Shown in pieces: positions 16,168 to 27,687 of a DNA stretch of 64,000 nt. Both the position numbers and the translations under genes were made by a program. The notes below the pieces were generated by a model. The model ran no database searches and had not been told where the DNA came from. It saw only the letters and a list, made by a program, of their open reading frames with translations. This stretch comes from Granulosicoccus sp. GTDB taxonomy: Bacteria > Pseudomonadota > Gammaproteobacteria > Granulosicoccales > Granulosicoccaceae. The DNA lies in assembly GCA_023301795.1 (NCBI GenBank), contig JALZVU010000196.1:1-64000 (forward strand), in the 5' to 3' direction. Within the stretch, counting starts at the first letter, position 1, and each line of letters begins with the position of its first letter.

Positions 16168-19100
16168 TTAGCTAAGCACTGGGACCGGAGCGGAACTGCT
16201 TGAATTTATAGCGTGCCTTACGCTCAGTTCAAGCAGCAGAGGCGACAACTCAGCCTTATTTAGAAAATACGACAACATCTTGTCCGGAATCTCTTGCTCT
16301 AGCTCGCTACGGCTATAGCCTGACATCAGTATCAGTGGCAAGGACTCGTTGTAGTCACGTATTTTCCGAGCCAGATCATCAGCTGTCTCCATGCCCAAAC
16401 GATAATCAACAAGACACAAATCGATATCATCATTACGCAGCGCCTGAATGGCCTCATCCACGGTTGAAGCATCAAAAACTGCGACGGTTAACGAGCTTAT
16501 TTTTTCAAGATGTCGCCTGATCACGCGTCGATCACTCTCGCTGTCATCGACGATCAATACCCTGAGCTTTGCAGGGAGCTCCACCGTACTGCCTGAGAAC
16601 TTGTGCCTTGCCAGAGTGCTTTTGATCCGGTGGTCCTCGTAAGCATCCAAGCGGGGCGACAAATCCGTAATCATAATGGTGACTGCAGCACTTTTTTCAT
16701 CACCCAGAACAGACGAGGCATACGGTAATAGTTTGATCTGTACAGGCGATCCACCAACGGTGAATACCTCACGATACACGCTGTGATGCGTGCGCCTGAC
16801 CGTCTCGATATCATCGTGCAAGTGGATATACTCCAGCTCGTTAGAGATATGGTGCAGTGGACGACCTATATCGCTGGAAAGCAGATTGAAGTACTTCGCT
16901 GACACCGCCGTATATTTACGAATAAGCGTTTTTTCATCAAGAAAAATAATACCCACTGATGTGGCAACGAGGATATTGTCCATATCATCATTGACCGTCA
17001 TAAGCTCCTCTATTTTCTCCTGATGTTCGCAGTTAACGGTATACAGCTCCTCATTCACTGACTGCAGCTCTTCATTGGTACTCTGCAATTCCTCATTCGA
17101 AGACATCAGCTCTTCGTTGGCAGATTGAAGCTCTTCGTTAGTGGTCTCCAGCTCCTCGTTGGATATCTGCAAGTGTTCCTGCTTATGCAACAATTCGTTT
17201 TCCAGATCACGAATACGCTGCTGCGTCTCTTCGTTATAATCATAGTCACCCGCGATTTTACGAGAAGCCGGTGCTGCATCTCCGTCAGTAAACACCACAG
17301 AAAAATACGCATCGTCACCGTTTTTTTCAGGGAAATGGGTCACCTGCATATCCACCAGCGCAGGTTTGTCATTCACAGTAGTCTGAATATTGGAGTAAAA
17401 CACCGGCTTAACTTCAGTCTTTGAACGCGATAGTGCTGTGTCAAGAGCCACAGACAATTCACTGACAATAATTTCATGAATGTCGGTAGACACACGGCCT
17501 ACCGGAAACCGTATCAAATATTTGTTAGCATCGCCGTAGATATGCACCGCCTGATGCTCGGAATTCAGGATAAGGCAGGCAGGTACAAAATCATTGATCA
17601 GATGATCTTTGACGTGTTCAAAGCGATTTGATGCCGCGGTATGCGATCGATAGCTGCGTAATAAATTGGATACTGGCCGCATTCCCAATGTCGGTTTAGC
17701 TGATCCTGCATTGTTGGCACCCGCTAGTGGTAACCGAGTATTAGTGATTTTCTCATAAATCCTGAATCGTTCATGCATCACCTTGTAATGCGTTTTTAAT
17801 TCGCCTACGGATTCGGAAGAACCAAAGAACACCTTCGCACGATCTCGTAGGGAGAAATGAAACGATGACATCACCACCTTTTGCACAGCGTGCTGAAAGT
17901 AGATGAGAACATTACGACAGGTAATCAGATCAATGTTCGAGAAAGGCGGATCGTTGATCATATTGTGGGAGGCAAACACCACCATCTTTCTGAGTGAGGG
18001 CCGTATCTCGTACTCGGCACCCACTTTCACAAAATACCGCGCAAGCCTTTCTTTGGAAACATCATGAATAATCTCTTCACGGTATCGAGCCGTGGATGCC
18101 AGAGCAATGGCATCCACATCTGCATCGGTGGCAAAGATTTTTACTCGAACCTCTTTCTCATATTTCTGGAATGCCTCGTCAATGGTCATGGCCAAAGAGT
18201 ATGCTTCTTCGCCCGTTGAACACCCTGCCACCCAGAAACGCAATTCGCGATTCTCTTTAAGCTCAGCAACCAAGGGCTCCACAACCTGACGGGCAAGAAA
18301 CTCCCAGGCATGATCATCACGGAAAAAGCTAGTGACGTTAATCAAAAGCTCACGCCCTAATGTCTCTAGTTCAGTTTTAGACGACTGCAGCAGATTCAGG
18401 TATTCAAACTGGCTTTGCACCTGATTGATACCCATGCGACGCTCGATACGACGCGCCACTGTTGATGCTTTGTACTGACTAAAATCAATGCCATTGCTAG
18501 CCTTTAGCAAGCTGTAAATTATTGAGAGCACACTCTCTTCAGTGTTGCTGGTAGCGCGCAATACCGAACGAACGCCACGCACCATTGAATTTTTAAGGTA
18601 CGTAGCCAGATATACCGCCAACTCTTCAGGTGGCAAAATAAAATCCGCCGTTCCAGTCTGGGCTGCGTTGTAAGGCATGCCATCAAACTTTGATGATTCA
18701 CGGTCCTGAACAAGAATCAAGCCACCTGCCTCCTTGATAGCTTTGATACCTCGGCTTCCGTCGCTACCCGTGCCTGAGAGCACAATACCCACGGCACGAT
18801 GCTTGGCGTCAATGGCTAGTGATCTGAAAAAATGATCGATAGGCAGGTTCACACCACCCGCTCGAACCTGTTCACTCAGATACAGACTGCCATCTACCAG
18901 AGTGATGTTTTTCTTGGGCGGGATAAGGTAGATCGCGTTGGCCAACACCTCCACACCATGAACCACAGTCTCAACAGACATACTCGTGTTGCGCGCCAGC
19001 AACTCGTCCATCAGGCTTTCAAAATCAGGTGACAGATGCTGCACTACGATAAAGGCTGCATCACTGTCTGTGCTCATGTGATCAAAGAAGTCTCTCAAAG

Positions 19101-19347
19101 CCTCTAATCCACCTGCCGATGCCCCGATACCAACGTACAGAATGGGCGATGCATCTTGCTCCAACCTACTGGGCGCTTCAGCGTCAATGTCAGACATCAC
19201 AGCGCCCTCAACGAGTGAGTGTGCTGTGCTATCGCCCAGCGTCAGAACAGGCTGTGAATCCACAGCGACTTCACTCTGATGATTCGCTTGTTCAGTAGCA
19301 CTGGCAGCTTCAGAGGCCGTCTTGTCTAACTCGGGTTTTTCATTCAT
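16168..19347 (-). CDS. CheB-CheR fusion with PAS and C-terminal receiver domain
   Basis: A 1059-residue signalling protein. Domains in order: CheB methylesterase (about 68-250), with the catalytic Ser in GIGASAGG (Ser77), His104 in VVQHLS and Asp in [10 protein letters not shown]; CheR methyltransferase (about 275-545), with [10 protein letters not shown] and the SAM loop [13 protein letters not shown]; a coiled coil (about 725-785) with repeated NEELxS heptads; a PAS domain with [16 protein letters not shown]; and a receiver (about 930-1040) with [19 protein letters not shown] for the phospho-Asp and MSGYS. The family often carries a histidine kinase at the end, but here a receiver takes that place, so it likely takes phosphate from another kinase. 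No chemoreceptor gene is nearby. Confidence 0.93.
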   Translation of the reverse strand: MNEKPELDKTASEAASATEQANHQSEVAVDSQPVLTLGDSTAHSLVEGAVMSDIDAEAPSRLEQDASPILYVGIGASAGGLEALRDFFDHMSTDSDAAFIVVQHLSPDFESLMDELLARNTSMSVETVVHGVEVLANAIYLIPPKKNITLVDGSLYLSEQVRAGGVNLPIDHFFRSLAIDAKHRAVGIVLSGTGSDGSRGIKAIKEAGGLILVQDRESSKFDGMPYNAAQTGTADFILPPEELAVYLATYLKNSMVRGVRSVLRATSNTEESVLSIIYSLLKASNGIDFSQYKASTVARRIERRMGINQVQSQFEYLNLLQSSKTELETLGRELLINVTSFFRDDHAWEFLARQVVEPLVAELKENRELRFWVAGCSTGEEAYSLAMTIDEAFQKYEKEVRVKIFATDADVDAIALASTARYREEIIHDVSKERLARYFVKVGAEYEIRPSLRKMVVFASHNMINDPPFSNIDLITCRNVLIYFQHAVQKVVMSSFHFSLRDRAKVFFGSSESVGELKTHYKVMHERFRIYEKITNTRLPLAGANNAGSAKPTLGMRPVSNLLRSYRSHTAASNRFEHVKDHLINDFVPACLILNSEHQAVHIYGDANKYLIRFPVGRVSTDIHEIIVSELSVALDTALSRSKTEVKPVFYSNIQTTVNDKPALVDMQVTHFPEKNGDDAYFSVVFTDGDAAPASRKIAGDYDYNEETQQRIRDLENELLHKQEHLQISNEELETTNEELQSANEELMSSNEELQSTNEELQSVNEELYTVNCEHQEKIEELMTVNDDMDNILVATSVGIIFLDEKTLIRKYTAVSAKYFNLLSSDIGRPLHHISNELEYIHLHDDIETVRRTHHSVYREVFTVGGSPVQIKLLPYASSVLGDEKSAAVTIMITDLSPRLDAYEDHRIKSTLARHKFSGSTVELPAKLRVLIVDDSESDRRVIRRHLEKISSLTVAVFDASTVDEAIQALRNDDIDLCLVDYRLGMETADDLARKIRDYNESLPLILMSGYSRSELEQEIPDKMLSYFLNKAELSPLLLELSVRHAINSSSSAPVPVLS

Positions 19348-19482
19348 CCAAATATATCCGGAATAGCAAATAATTGACTGATCAATGCTCCGAACAATTC
19401 ATCCCATCACGCTCAACCTGGCGTGTTTACGAATGAGCTGTGCGGCTGCTCAGTGGTATCAGTATTTCTGATCACTCACGCG

Positions 19483-22173
19483 CTACACCATTTCAATCAG
19501 TTCTCGCTGCCTGTCATTGTTGCGAATAAGCAAGTCCTCCAATGCACTTGCCTCTTTAGGCTCACACATCAGATAACCCTGTGCATATTTGCAATTGGTT
19601 TCCCGCAGCTGCTCCAGTGTACCTGTATTTTCAATCCCCTCGGCCAACACATCAATGTCCAAAGCACCTGCCATGGCCAACACTGACATAACAATGGCGC
19701 GGCTTGGTTCACTGTGTTCCATATCGGCAATAAACGATTTATCTATCTTTAGTGTGTCAATGGGTAATCGTGTCAAGTTACTTAGCGAGGCATAGCCAGT
19801 ACCAAAATCATCCAGTGACAGGCCGACCCCCATTTGCTTAATCTGCTGAATTACACGCAGGCAACCACTGTTTTTTTTAATAAGCGCCGCTTCGGTTATT
19901 TCAAGTTTCAAGCTACTGGCTGACATATCGCAACGCCGCAAAATCGCTTGCAGACGGGGTGCAAAATTGGCCAGGCTTAACTGCACGGGTGAGACATTGA
20001 CTGACATAGTGCAGTTGTCTGGCAAAAAACCCGCAAGCTCCCATTGCCGATATTGCTGGCACGCGGTTTCCAACACCCACTGCCCCACCTCGGCAATCAA
20101 GCCATTGTCTTCCAGACAATCCACAACACTTCGTGTGTCGGGTACGGAAAAATCAGTGGGGTACCAGCGTAACAGCGCTTCAAAACCCACAATGGATTCG
20201 TCGCTGATACGAAACTGCGGTTGATAAGCCAGCACAAACTCCTGATGCTCAGTAGCTCGGCGTACACCTGCCTGTAACAATGAGCGCTCCACATCTTCAC
20301 GATGAAATTGTTCAGTGTAGACCACCCAGCGCGCGCGCCCTGAAGACTTGGCTTTATACAATGCCGTGTCAGCTTGTTTGATAAACAAATCACTGCTGGT
20401 CATCTTTGTATCAGGAAAAGCGATACCAATACTCACAGACAAGTGCAATTCGTTGTCAAACACATGAAACGTATCGCTAAAACTACCGATAATGCGATCA
20501 GCCAGATTGCAAACCTCTTCCTGAGTTTCCCATGCAGCAACGATAATCGTGAATTCATCACCACCCAGGCGTGCGCATATATCGGCAGAACTCACCGCCG
20601 CACTGATACGGCTTGCCACCTCTCTAAGCAGTTCATCTCCACAGTCATGCCCCAAAGTGTCGTTGATTGATTTGAATCCATCAAGATCCAGATACATGAG
20701 CGCAGTGTTTACGCGTTTTTGCGAATGATTGAGACGCCCTTGCAATTGATCAAGAAACGCTGACCGGTTAGCCAGTCCTGTCAGAGCATCATGAGTGGCG
20801 GCAAAACGCAAATTTTCACTGGCCAGATGAGCTTCAGTTACATCGAGCAACACCAGCAGGCATCCATTGAAGCGACCGTTCTCGTTAACAGTAACCGTCG
20901 CCGACAGCGCCACCCAGGACACCTTACCCGTCGGTTTCTGTAAACGCAGATTGTACGAAAAGATCTGATTCTCACTCAATGTCTCACGAAGCTGTACCAG
21001 CGCCTCCACCACATCTTCAGCGTGTATGGCATCTATCCAGCCAGCGTCCAGGGTCTCATCCATCGACAAGCCACTTAGCTGACACCACATGTCATTGGCG
21101 TAATCACACGTCCAGTCTTCTCCCAACTGCACGATGCCCACTGGGGCAACATTAGTCAGAGCCTTAAACTGCTGATGCGTGGCACCAATTTCGTGCAACG
21201 GTGTGCTATCGCTTTCGTGATCAAAGACAAAGGTGGTGTAGACACTACCTGCCACGCGCGTAAAGTACGACGAGCAAACCAGATGCACCGAGTTTCCACT
21301 TTCCACCAGCGCCGTTACAGGTCGACGGTTAACCGGCAATATGCCCTCCGCTACAGACGGGGTATCAAAGTTCAGCGAGCGCTTTAGGATCGGCATCAAA
21401 AACGGTTGCGGCAGATACGTATCGAGAGAACATCCCAGCGCTCTTGCGCTGTCACGCCCAAACAGATTCTCAGCAGCTGGGTTGAACGCTGTGATGATAC
21501 CTGTGGAATTGGTTATCACGACCGCATTGATCGCAGCACTCATCAACTGCACGTAATGCCTCGCACCCGCATCATCATGGTTAGCAGGCGATCGCACCGC
21601 CAGATCAGAATCGGGAATTTTTTGCTGCTGTTTCAGCGCTTCAATCAAACGCTCCAATGTCTCTATCATCACGCCAGCACCCTTTGCCAATTCGCTACTG
21701 GCAGGGTTGGCAACAAACATGATGGAGGTACGTGCGGCACCATTAATGATAGGCAGCATCAGGAAATAATGAACAGGGGGATGTGAACCTGGCAAACACG
21801 CTGGCAAGCCAATGTCCTGAGGCTGACCACACACAGGCCTGCGCAAACGCATAACAGACAGAATCATGGGATCTGGGCGACGGCTAGCAAGGCTGTCGTG
21901 ACAAATCTCAACACGCCCATTGTCAGCACGCTGGACAACCGCAGCTAGTCTTGCAAATTGTTCAGCGTAAGCGCCCTGGCCAGCCGGACTCAACACAAAC
22001 GCATACTCCGCACCTGTCGCCTCCACAGCATGCGTCAATAATATTTCCAAGCGCCTGCGTTCGGACTCATCGTCGTTGGCAGCTTCATGATCACCTCTGG
22101 ACCTCTCAAAGGCATAGAGCTCACTTACCAGGCTATTTGGCTTTTCGGTTATGTCTGTGAACGAGATCGCCAT
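19483..22173 (-). CDS. PAS-GGDEF-EAL cyclic di-GMP signalling protein
   Basis: An 896-residue cytoplasmic protein. The N-terminal 190 residues look GAF-like, followed by two PAS-like regions with AVVITNSTGIITAFNPAAENLFG and VGIVQLGEDWTCDYAND, then GGDEF (about 455-620) and EAL (about 635-885). The cyclase motif is ARLGGDEFTIIVA, with NDTLGHDCGDELL ahead. The phosphodiesterase keeps FEALLRW, SVNVSP, LEITE, DDFGTGYASLSNL, KIDKSF and LAEGIE, so both active sites look intact. It lies 135 bases upstream of the CheB-CheR gene on the same strand, and the two could be co-transcribed or functionally linked. Confidence 0.95.
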   Translation of the reverse strand: MAISFTDITEKPNSLVSELYAFERSRGDHEAANDDESERRRLEILLTHAVEATGAEYAFVLSPAGQGAYAEQFARLAAVVQRADNGRVEICHDSLASRRPDPMILSVMRLRRPVCGQPQDIGLPACLPGSHPPVHYFLMLPIINGAARTSIMFVANPASSELAKGAGVMIETLERLIEALKQQQKIPDSDLAVRSPANHDDAGARHYVQLMSAAINAVVITNSTGIITAFNPAAENLFGRDSARALGCSLDTYLPQPFLMPILKRSLNFDTPSVAEGILPVNRRPVTALVESGNSVHLVCSSYFTRVAGSVYTTFVFDHESDSTPLHEIGATHQQFKALTNVAPVGIVQLGEDWTCDYANDMWCQLSGLSMDETLDAGWIDAIHAEDVVEALVQLRETLSENQIFSYNLRLQKPTGKVSWVALSATVTVNENGRFNGCLLVLLDVTEAHLASENLRFAATHDALTGLANRSAFLDQLQGRLNHSQKRVNTALMYLDLDGFKSINDTLGHDCGDELLREVASRISAAVSSADICARLGGDEFTIIVAAWETQEEVCNLADRIIGSFSDTFHVFDNELHLSVSIGIAFPDTKMTSSDLFIKQADTALYKAKSSGRARWVVYTEQFHREDVERSLLQAGVRRATEHQEFVLAYQPQFRISDESIVGFEALLRWYPTDFSVPDTRSVVDCLEDNGLIAEVGQWVLETACQQYRQWELAGFLPDNCTMSVNVSPVQLSLANFAPRLQAILRRCDMSASSLKLEITEAALIKKNSGCLRVIQQIKQMGVGLSLDDFGTGYASLSNLTRLPIDTLKIDKSFIADMEHSEPSRAIVMSVLAMAGALDIDVLAEGIENTGTLEQLRETNCKYAQGYLMCEPKEASALEDLLIRNNDRQRELIEMV

Positions 22174-22323
22174 AGGCGCCAGATTCCGACGTCGCTTAAA
22201 ATGACGCGTAAGAATAGCGTATTAATGTTGTGTTACGCCTGCTAACAGGTGTGATTACGTGCGTTGTTTCCAGTGCTTAGAGTTACATGCTGACAGCTTA
22301 CTGACGCACCCATCCAGCGATGC

Positions 22324-24414
22324 CTATACTCCGCCATAATCATGGCGATTTTCGCCAATCCACCGTCGCACCAGTGCGTGAACAGCCTTGTGCTCATTGA
22401 GCAACAGCCCATCCGCCAGCGCGGTTACGGCATCCAGTAAATCATCGTCACGACCCAGTTTGGCAATTCTGAACTCAGCTAGGCCGGTTTGCCGTGTACC
22501 AAGCACCTCGCCTGCACCGCGTAGCTCCAGATCTTTCTGGGCAATCACAAAGCCATCGTTCGTCTCACGCATGATGCCGAGCCGCTCACGGGCATTTTGC
22601 GACAACGGCGCCTGATACAAAAGAATACAACTGCTTTGCGCGCTACCACGCCCCACTCTGCCACGTAGCTGATGCAATTGCGACAGACCCAGACGCTCTG
22701 CATTTTCGATAATCATTAACGATGCATTGGGAACATCAACCCCCACCTCAATCACCGTGGTGGCGACCAGCAAATCCACGTCCCGCTGCTTGAATGACTG
22801 CATGATAGCTTCTTTGTCTTTGCCCTTGAGCCTCCCATGTACCAATGCAACCCGGCACTCAGGCAGCGAGGCCTGCAAGGTTTCGAGTGTGTCCTCAGCA
22901 GCCTCTGCCTGCAATGATTCAGATTCCTCGATCAGAGTGCAAACCCAGTACACCTGATGCCCTTGCGCTATGGCACCACCAACGCGCTCGATAACATCCG
23001 GTCGTCGAGCGTTGTCCAGAGCCACGGTGGTGACAGGCTTTCGTCCCGGTGGAAGTTCGTCGATAACCGATACATCCAGATCGGCATAAGCGGTCATGGC
23101 CAGTGTTCTGGGTATAGGTGTTGCGGTCATGATGAGCTGATGAGGCACTGAATTTTCGGTGGCTCCCTTGTTGCGCAATGCCATACGCTGATGCACACCA
23201 AAACGATGCTGTTCGTCAATGATCGCAAGCCCTAGATTGGCAAACTCCACATCCTTTTGAAACAGGGCATGTGTGCCCACCACCACCTTGTGCTCACCCA
23301 TGGCAATCGCCTCAATACTGGCCCGTCTGGCTGCGACGCGCAGCTTGCCCGTCAGCCAGACCACCCCAATCCCTAAGGATTCGAACCACTGGGAGAAATT
23401 CACCATGTGCTGCTCAGCCAGGATTTCTGTCGGTGCCATCATTGCCACCTGATAGCCGCTCTCCACCGCCTGGGCCGCAGCCAGTGCCGCCACAACGGTT
23501 TTGCCCGAACCGACATCGCCCTGCACCAGACGCAACATCGGTTCAGGCGTGCCCATATCATCAACGACATCCTTGAGAACTCGCTGCTGCGCTGCTGTCA
23601 ACTCAAAGCTCAACGAGGCCTTTAGTTGCTTCATGAGTTGGCCCTTGGGCCGCACCAACGGTGCCTGATACGTTTGTGCCTGCACTCGCAGCAGACGAAG
23701 TCCCAGTCTGTGTGCGACAAGCTCCTCCAGTGCCAGACGTCGGTGCGCTGGATGTACGCCGTCCAGAAGAGCTTGCACATCAGCATCCGGAGCCGGTCTG
23801 TGGACGCTGTGTAAAGCGCTTACAAGATCGGGCAGCTGCACACCCACCACACTTGCGACATTCAGATGATCGGTGAGTGCCTGCTGGTCGAGCAATGCAA
23901 GCGCTTGATCAGTGAGCTTCCTGAACGTGGCCTGCTGCAAACCTTCGGTGGTGTGATAGAACGGTGTGAGGGTTTTGCTCAACGCCGCCTCATTGGACGC
24001 ATCATCCGCTAACAGACGGTATTCGGGATGAACCATTTCCAGCATTCCGGCACCCCGACGGACTTCACCGAAACACTGCACGCGCTTGCCTAAGGCAAAT
24101 TGTGTGACCTGAGCTTGCGAGAAATGGAAAAACCGCAATGTAATAGAGCCGGTGCCGTCATTGATCCGCACTAGCAAAGAGCGGCGCTGACGCACTACCA
24201 CCTCAGCCAGCAACACCTCACCACACACCAGCCCCTCAGTGCCAGGCGCAAGCGATCCGATAAGACTTAAACGCGTTCTGTCCTGATAACGAAAGGGCAG
24301 GTGAAAGAGCACATCCTGCAGCGTAAACAGCCCGATGGCGCCAAGCTTTATCGACATGGCTGCACCCACGCCTTTTAGCGTATCGACGCTGACAGTGTCC
24401 AAGGCAGGGTGCAT
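22324..24414 (-). CDS. recG: ATP-dependent DNA helicase RecG
   Basis: RecG remodels stalled replication forks and recombination intermediates. The 696-residue protein has the N-terminal wedge/OB-fold region (about 50-180, starting FHLPFRYQDRTRL) and two helicase lobes. Motifs are Walker A GDVGSGKTVVAALAA, IIDEQHRFGVHQR, TATPIPRTLAMT, and the C-terminal QLRGRVGRG. Length matches the family. The gene is the last of the gmk-rpoZ-spoT-ridA-recG run, with a 42-bp gap after ridA. Confidence 0.97.
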   Translation of the reverse strand: MHPALDTVSVDTLKGVGAAMSIKLGAIGLFTLQDVLFHLPFRYQDRTRLSLIGSLAPGTEGLVCGEVLLAEVVVRQRRSLLVRINDGTGSITLRFFHFSQAQVTQFALGKRVQCFGEVRRGAGMLEMVHPEYRLLADDASNEAALSKTLTPFYHTTEGLQQATFRKLTDQALALLDQQALTDHLNVASVVGVQLPDLVSALHSVHRPAPDADVQALLDGVHPAHRRLALEELVAHRLGLRLLRVQAQTYQAPLVRPKGQLMKQLKASLSFELTAAQQRVLKDVVDDMGTPEPMLRLVQGDVGSGKTVVAALAAAQAVESGYQVAMMAPTEILAEQHMVNFSQWFESLGIGVVWLTGKLRVAARRASIEAIAMGEHKVVVGTHALFQKDVEFANLGLAIIDEQHRFGVHQRMALRNKGATENSVPHQLIMTATPIPRTLAMTAYADLDVSVIDELPPGRKPVTTVALDNARRPDVIERVGGAIAQGHQVYWVCTLIEESESLQAEAAEDTLETLQASLPECRVALVHGRLKGKDKEAIMQSFKQRDVDLLVATTVIEVGVDVPNASLMIIENAERLGLSQLHQLRGRVGRGSAQSSCILLYQAPLSQNARERLGIMRETNDGFVIAQKDLELRGAGEVLGTRQTGLAEFRIAKLGRDDDLLDAVTALADGLLLNEHKAVHALVRRWIGENRHDYGGV

Positions 24415-24456
24415 GAGTGAAACGCGCTACAAGAAGGCTCAAACTGATGACAGGGA

Positions 24457-24840
24457 TTAACCCAGAAACATCACACCTTCGACTTCAACGGCTACATTGC
24501 GCGGCAAGGAGGCAACACCGATGGCCGCACGCGCTGGATAGGGCTTGGCAAATCGCTCTTCCATTACCTCGTTAACCAACGGAAAATCAGTCAGATCTGT
24601 GAGAAAAACCGTCAGTTTGACAATTTGATCAAAAGAGCCACCTGCAGCTTTGCAAACCGCTTCCAGATTATCAAACACCTGGACAACCTGCGTGCGTACA
24701 TCATCACTGACTAGCTCCATGGTCTCTGGCACAAGCGGTATAGCGCCAGACAGATAAACCGTATCCCCTGCTCGCACAGCTTGAGAGTACGCACCAATGG
24801 CAGCCGGGGCGGCGTCTGTGTGAAATGTCTGGCGGGGCAT
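24457..24840 (-). CDS. ridA: RidA family reactive imine deaminase
   Basis: RidA hydrolyses reactive enamine/imine intermediates made by PLP enzymes such as threonine dehydratase. This 127-residue protein shows [19 protein letters not shown], with [14 protein letters not shown] in the middle, [13 protein letters not shown], and the C-terminal [20 protein letters not shown] that carries the conserved Arg. ATG 24840 was chosen; the frame extends to TTG 24858, giving six more residues. It occupies the place between spoT and recG that trmH has in E. coli. Confidence 0.94.
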   Translation of the reverse strand: MPRQTFHTDAAPAAIGAYSQAVRAGDTVYLSGAIPLVPETMELVSDDVRTQVVQVFDNLEAVCKAAGGSFDQIVKLTVFLTDLTDFPLVNEVMEERFAKPYPARAAIGVASLPRNVAVEVEGVMFLG

Positions 24841-24954
24841 GGCAGGCTCTTGAATCAATGGAAAGTGCGGGTAAGTATAAACCCATCACACCCGATCAGC
24901 GCTCTTTGTATCACTTAGCGCAAAGCCGGCTCCCTGGCGTGTACGAGCAGTTAC

Positions 24955-27183
24955 TTATGCCTCACGCTTAACACTGCGTACCACCGTCAAGTTACGCAGA
25001 CGTCTGACAATTCGCGCTAACTGTATCCGATTCTCTACTGCCAGGACAAAGCGTATGGTGATGTCATCTTCATCCTGGTTCTTGAAATCCATGTGCTCGA
25101 TATTGACGTTCATCAAGGACATGGTATTGGTGACGCGTGCCAATGCTCCGGGCTGATGAATTAGATGACAGACAACCACCACATCAAACTGGCCTTTGAT
25201 ATCAATGGCCCAGTCAACAGCTACCCACTCTTTAGGCCGACGGCGAAAACGTCGCACATTCCGACAACCCGCGCGGTGCACAGCAACACCTTTACCCGGC
25301 GTGAAAAAACCTTGCACGTTGTCACCCGGGATAGGTCGACAACATTGCGCCATGTATAAGGTCGGACTGCTAGCAGAATCGATCATCACCGGGGCGACTT
25401 CCTTTTCCGGGGGCACCCCGCCTTCACTGCTACTGACGCCGCGCTGCACATCAATCAGACGCTGTGCAATCTGACTGGGCAGTTGAATACCCAGACCGAT
25501 GTCAGCAAACAAGGCTTGAGTATCCGCCAGACGGCGTTCAGCCAGCAGCGCCTTGACGCTTTTGTCCGAGAGTTTCTCTAGCGAAGTATCGTGCCTGGCC
25601 AGAGCCCGGCGCAGCAATCGCTCTCCGAATTGAATCGCTTCGTTTTTGTCCAGGGCTCGCAAGTAGTGCCGGATGGCCGTACGGGCCTTGGCCGTGACCA
25701 CTGAATTAAGCCACATCGGACTGATAGCGATTTTTGCGCCTGTAATTATTTCCACTGTCTGCCCATTGTGCAGTGGCGTACTCAGCGAAACCATTCGCTT
25801 GTCTATCATCGCCGAAACGCATTTGTTACCTACCTCTGAATGCACCGCATAGGCAAAATCGACGGGGGTCGCATCGCGAGGAAGCTGAATAATCGATCCC
25901 TTTGGGGTGAAGACGTAAATTTCACCAGGGAACAGGTCGAGTTTGATGTTTTCGACAAACTCGATCGAATCGGTTGCGTTTTGCTGCAAATCTGCCAGCG
26001 AGGCAAGCCAGCCAGGTGCGGCCATTGGGGAAGCCAGATCAGGACCGTTTTTGTATGTCCAATGCGCGGCGACACCCGACTCAGCCAGAGTGTGCATGCT
26101 GCGTGTGCGAATCTGCACCTCCAGCGGCGTGTTTTCGGCACCGTGGTTCAACACGGTATGCAATGACTGGTAGCCATTTTGTTTCGGGACTGCGATAAAG
26201 TCCTTAAAACGGGAGAATATGGGCGGATACAGATGATGCACGATACCCAGAACCTTGTAGCAGTCATCCAGATCATCAACAATAATGCGTAGTGCGAGCA
26301 TGTCGAACACCTGCTCGAAATTCACCTGTTTTTTCAGCATTTTCTTGTACAGACTGTACAAGTGCTTTTCCCGGCCAGAGACACTCGCCTCTACGCCTTT
26401 TTCACTCAGGCTGGCTCGCAGACGCTCCACCACCCTCTCGAGAATCTGATCGCGATGGGTGAGCTGATCAACAGTGACTTCCAGTATCCTGCTACGCATG
26501 GGATAACAGGCATTAAAGCCAAGATCTTCAAGCTCGTTTTTGATGGTGTACATACCCAAGCGCGAAGCGATCGGAGCATAGACCTCCAGCGTCTCCTTGC
26601 CGATACGACGGCGTTTGTCAGGTCTGAGTGCGCCGATGGTGCGCATGTTGTGAATGCGATCGCCCAATTTGATCATGATAACGCGCAGGTCGGTGACCAT
26701 CGCCAGTAACATCTTCATGAAACTCTGGGCTTGTGCTTCGGCTTTCGAGCTGAACTTCAAGTGATTAAGCTTGCTGACTCCGTCAACAATGTGCGTGACT
26801 TCCTCACCAAACGCTGCCACTAGGGCATCACGGCTAACAGGCGTGTCTTCGAGAACGTCGTGCATCAATGCAGCCATCACACTGTGATGATCAAGCCCCA
26901 TATCAAAAACGATGCCAGCAACTGCCACTGGGTGCGTAATGTAAGGTTCGCCTGAGCTACGACGCTGCTCACTGTGGGCGTCACGCGCCAGAACAAAAGC
27001 TCGCGAGACGTCGGCGAGCTGTTCACTGTTGAAGCGCGTGCCCAGCTTTTCCTGCAACGCTGAATAGGCTTGCAGTTCAATAGGAATAGTCATCCCAACG
27101 GATCCATGCACATCGTCATCCGATGCAAGATCTGCAGGGTTTGCGGGTTCACTGGGAGCAGCGACGCTGACGACTACAGTCAT
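24955..27183 (-). CDS. spoT: Bifunctional (p)ppGpp synthetase/hydrolase SpoT
   Basis: This 742-residue RelA/SpoT homologue makes and degrades the stringent-response alarmone. In order: HD hydrolase (about 75-190) with ALMHDVLEDTP and IKLGDRIHNMRT, both with intact His-Asp; synthetase (about 270-390) with SRFKDFIAVPKQNGYQSLHT, where RFKD is the RXKD form of bifunctional enzymes rather than the EXDD of RelA; TGS with VFTPKGSIIQLPRDATPVDFAY; a CxC zinc-finger-like region with CRPIPGD; and a C-terminal ACT domain. The N-terminus has a roughly 30-residue extension before MTIPIELQAY, and a start at that later Met is also possible. Confidence 0.96.
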   Translation of the reverse strand: MTVVVSVAAPSEPANPADLASDDDVHGSVGMTIPIELQAYSALQEKLGTRFNSEQLADVSRAFVLARDAHSEQRRSSGEPYITHPVAVAGIVFDMGLDHHSVMAALMHDVLEDTPVSRDALVAAFGEEVTHIVDGVSKLNHLKFSSKAEAQAQSFMKMLLAMVTDLRVIMIKLGDRIHNMRTIGALRPDKRRRIGKETLEVYAPIASRLGMYTIKNELEDLGFNACYPMRSRILEVTVDQLTHRDQILERVVERLRASLSEKGVEASVSGREKHLYSLYKKMLKKQVNFEQVFDMLALRIIVDDLDDCYKVLGIVHHLYPPIFSRFKDFIAVPKQNGYQSLHTVLNHGAENTPLEVQIRTRSMHTLAESGVAAHWTYKNGPDLASPMAAPGWLASLADLQQNATDSIEFVENIKLDLFPGEIYVFTPKGSIIQLPRDATPVDFAYAVHSEVGNKCVSAMIDKRMVSLSTPLHNGQTVEIITGAKIAISPMWLNSVVTAKARTAIRHYLRALDKNEAIQFGERLLRRALARHDTSLEKLSDKSVKALLAERRLADTQALFADIGLGIQLPSQIAQRLIDVQRGVSSSEGGVPPEKEVAPVMIDSASSPTLYMAQCCRPIPGDNVQGFFTPGKGVAVHRAGCRNVRRFRRRPKEWVAVDWAIDIKGQFDVVVVCHLIHQPGALARVTNTMSLMNVNIEHMDFKNQDEDDITIRFVLAVENRIQLARIVRRLRNLTVVRSVKREA

Positions 27184-27252
27184 AGCGCTTGCCTTCCCAG
27201 TGCATCTAGATGAACTGCGACTACCGGCGACTGGCGCACCGGCAGCACAACA

Positions 27253-27513
27253 TCAGAATTCTTCGCGCAAATCTTTGTCATACATGATCGGCTCTACCGG
27301 TGCGGGGGGCGGTGCTGCTTCATTGAGAATATCTTCACCGATAAGACCGTCTGCAATTTCTCGAAGCGCAATAACGGTTGGCTTGTCATCATCTTCAGGA
27401 ACCAGTGCTTCGGCTCCCATGGAAATATTGCGCGCCCGCTTGGATGCGATCAACACCAGATCAAACCGGTTGTTAACCATTGCCAAGCTGTCTTCGACTG
27501 TTACTCGTGCCAT
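27253..27513 (-). CDS. rpoZ: RNA polymerase omega subunit
   Basis: The 86-residue omega subunit helps assemble RNA polymerase and forms part of a ppGpp binding site. It begins [20 protein letters not shown] and contains [10 protein letters not shown] and [15 protein letters not shown], which are standard. ATG 27513 has AGGAAAG about ten bases upstream. It is 69 bases upstream of spoT, and the 174-bp gap between gmk and rpoZ may hold a separate promoter, although no clear boxes were found. Confidence 0.97.
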   Translation of the reverse strand: MARVTVEDSLAMVNNRFDLVLIASKRARNISMGAEALVPEDDDKPTVIALREIADGLIGEDILNEAAPPPAPVEPIMYDKDLREEF

Positions 27514-27687
27514 GAAACGTCTTTCCTGCCTTAAGCTGAACCCTCTAGTCTAGTCGTCTTGCATGACAAAGACCATACGTATGTTACGTTGAGTTTTGTA
27601 GTGTTATCACAATCGCACAGTCAGCAGTGAAATTCAGCATTAAATTATCGCCATATCAGGACTATCTGTTGTGAATGGCACGATCAA

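Noticed and set aside
17040-17165. Repeat-like DNA in the CheB-CheR gene
   Set aside because: It encodes the normal NEELxS coiled-coil heptads of this protein family, not an independent repeat element.
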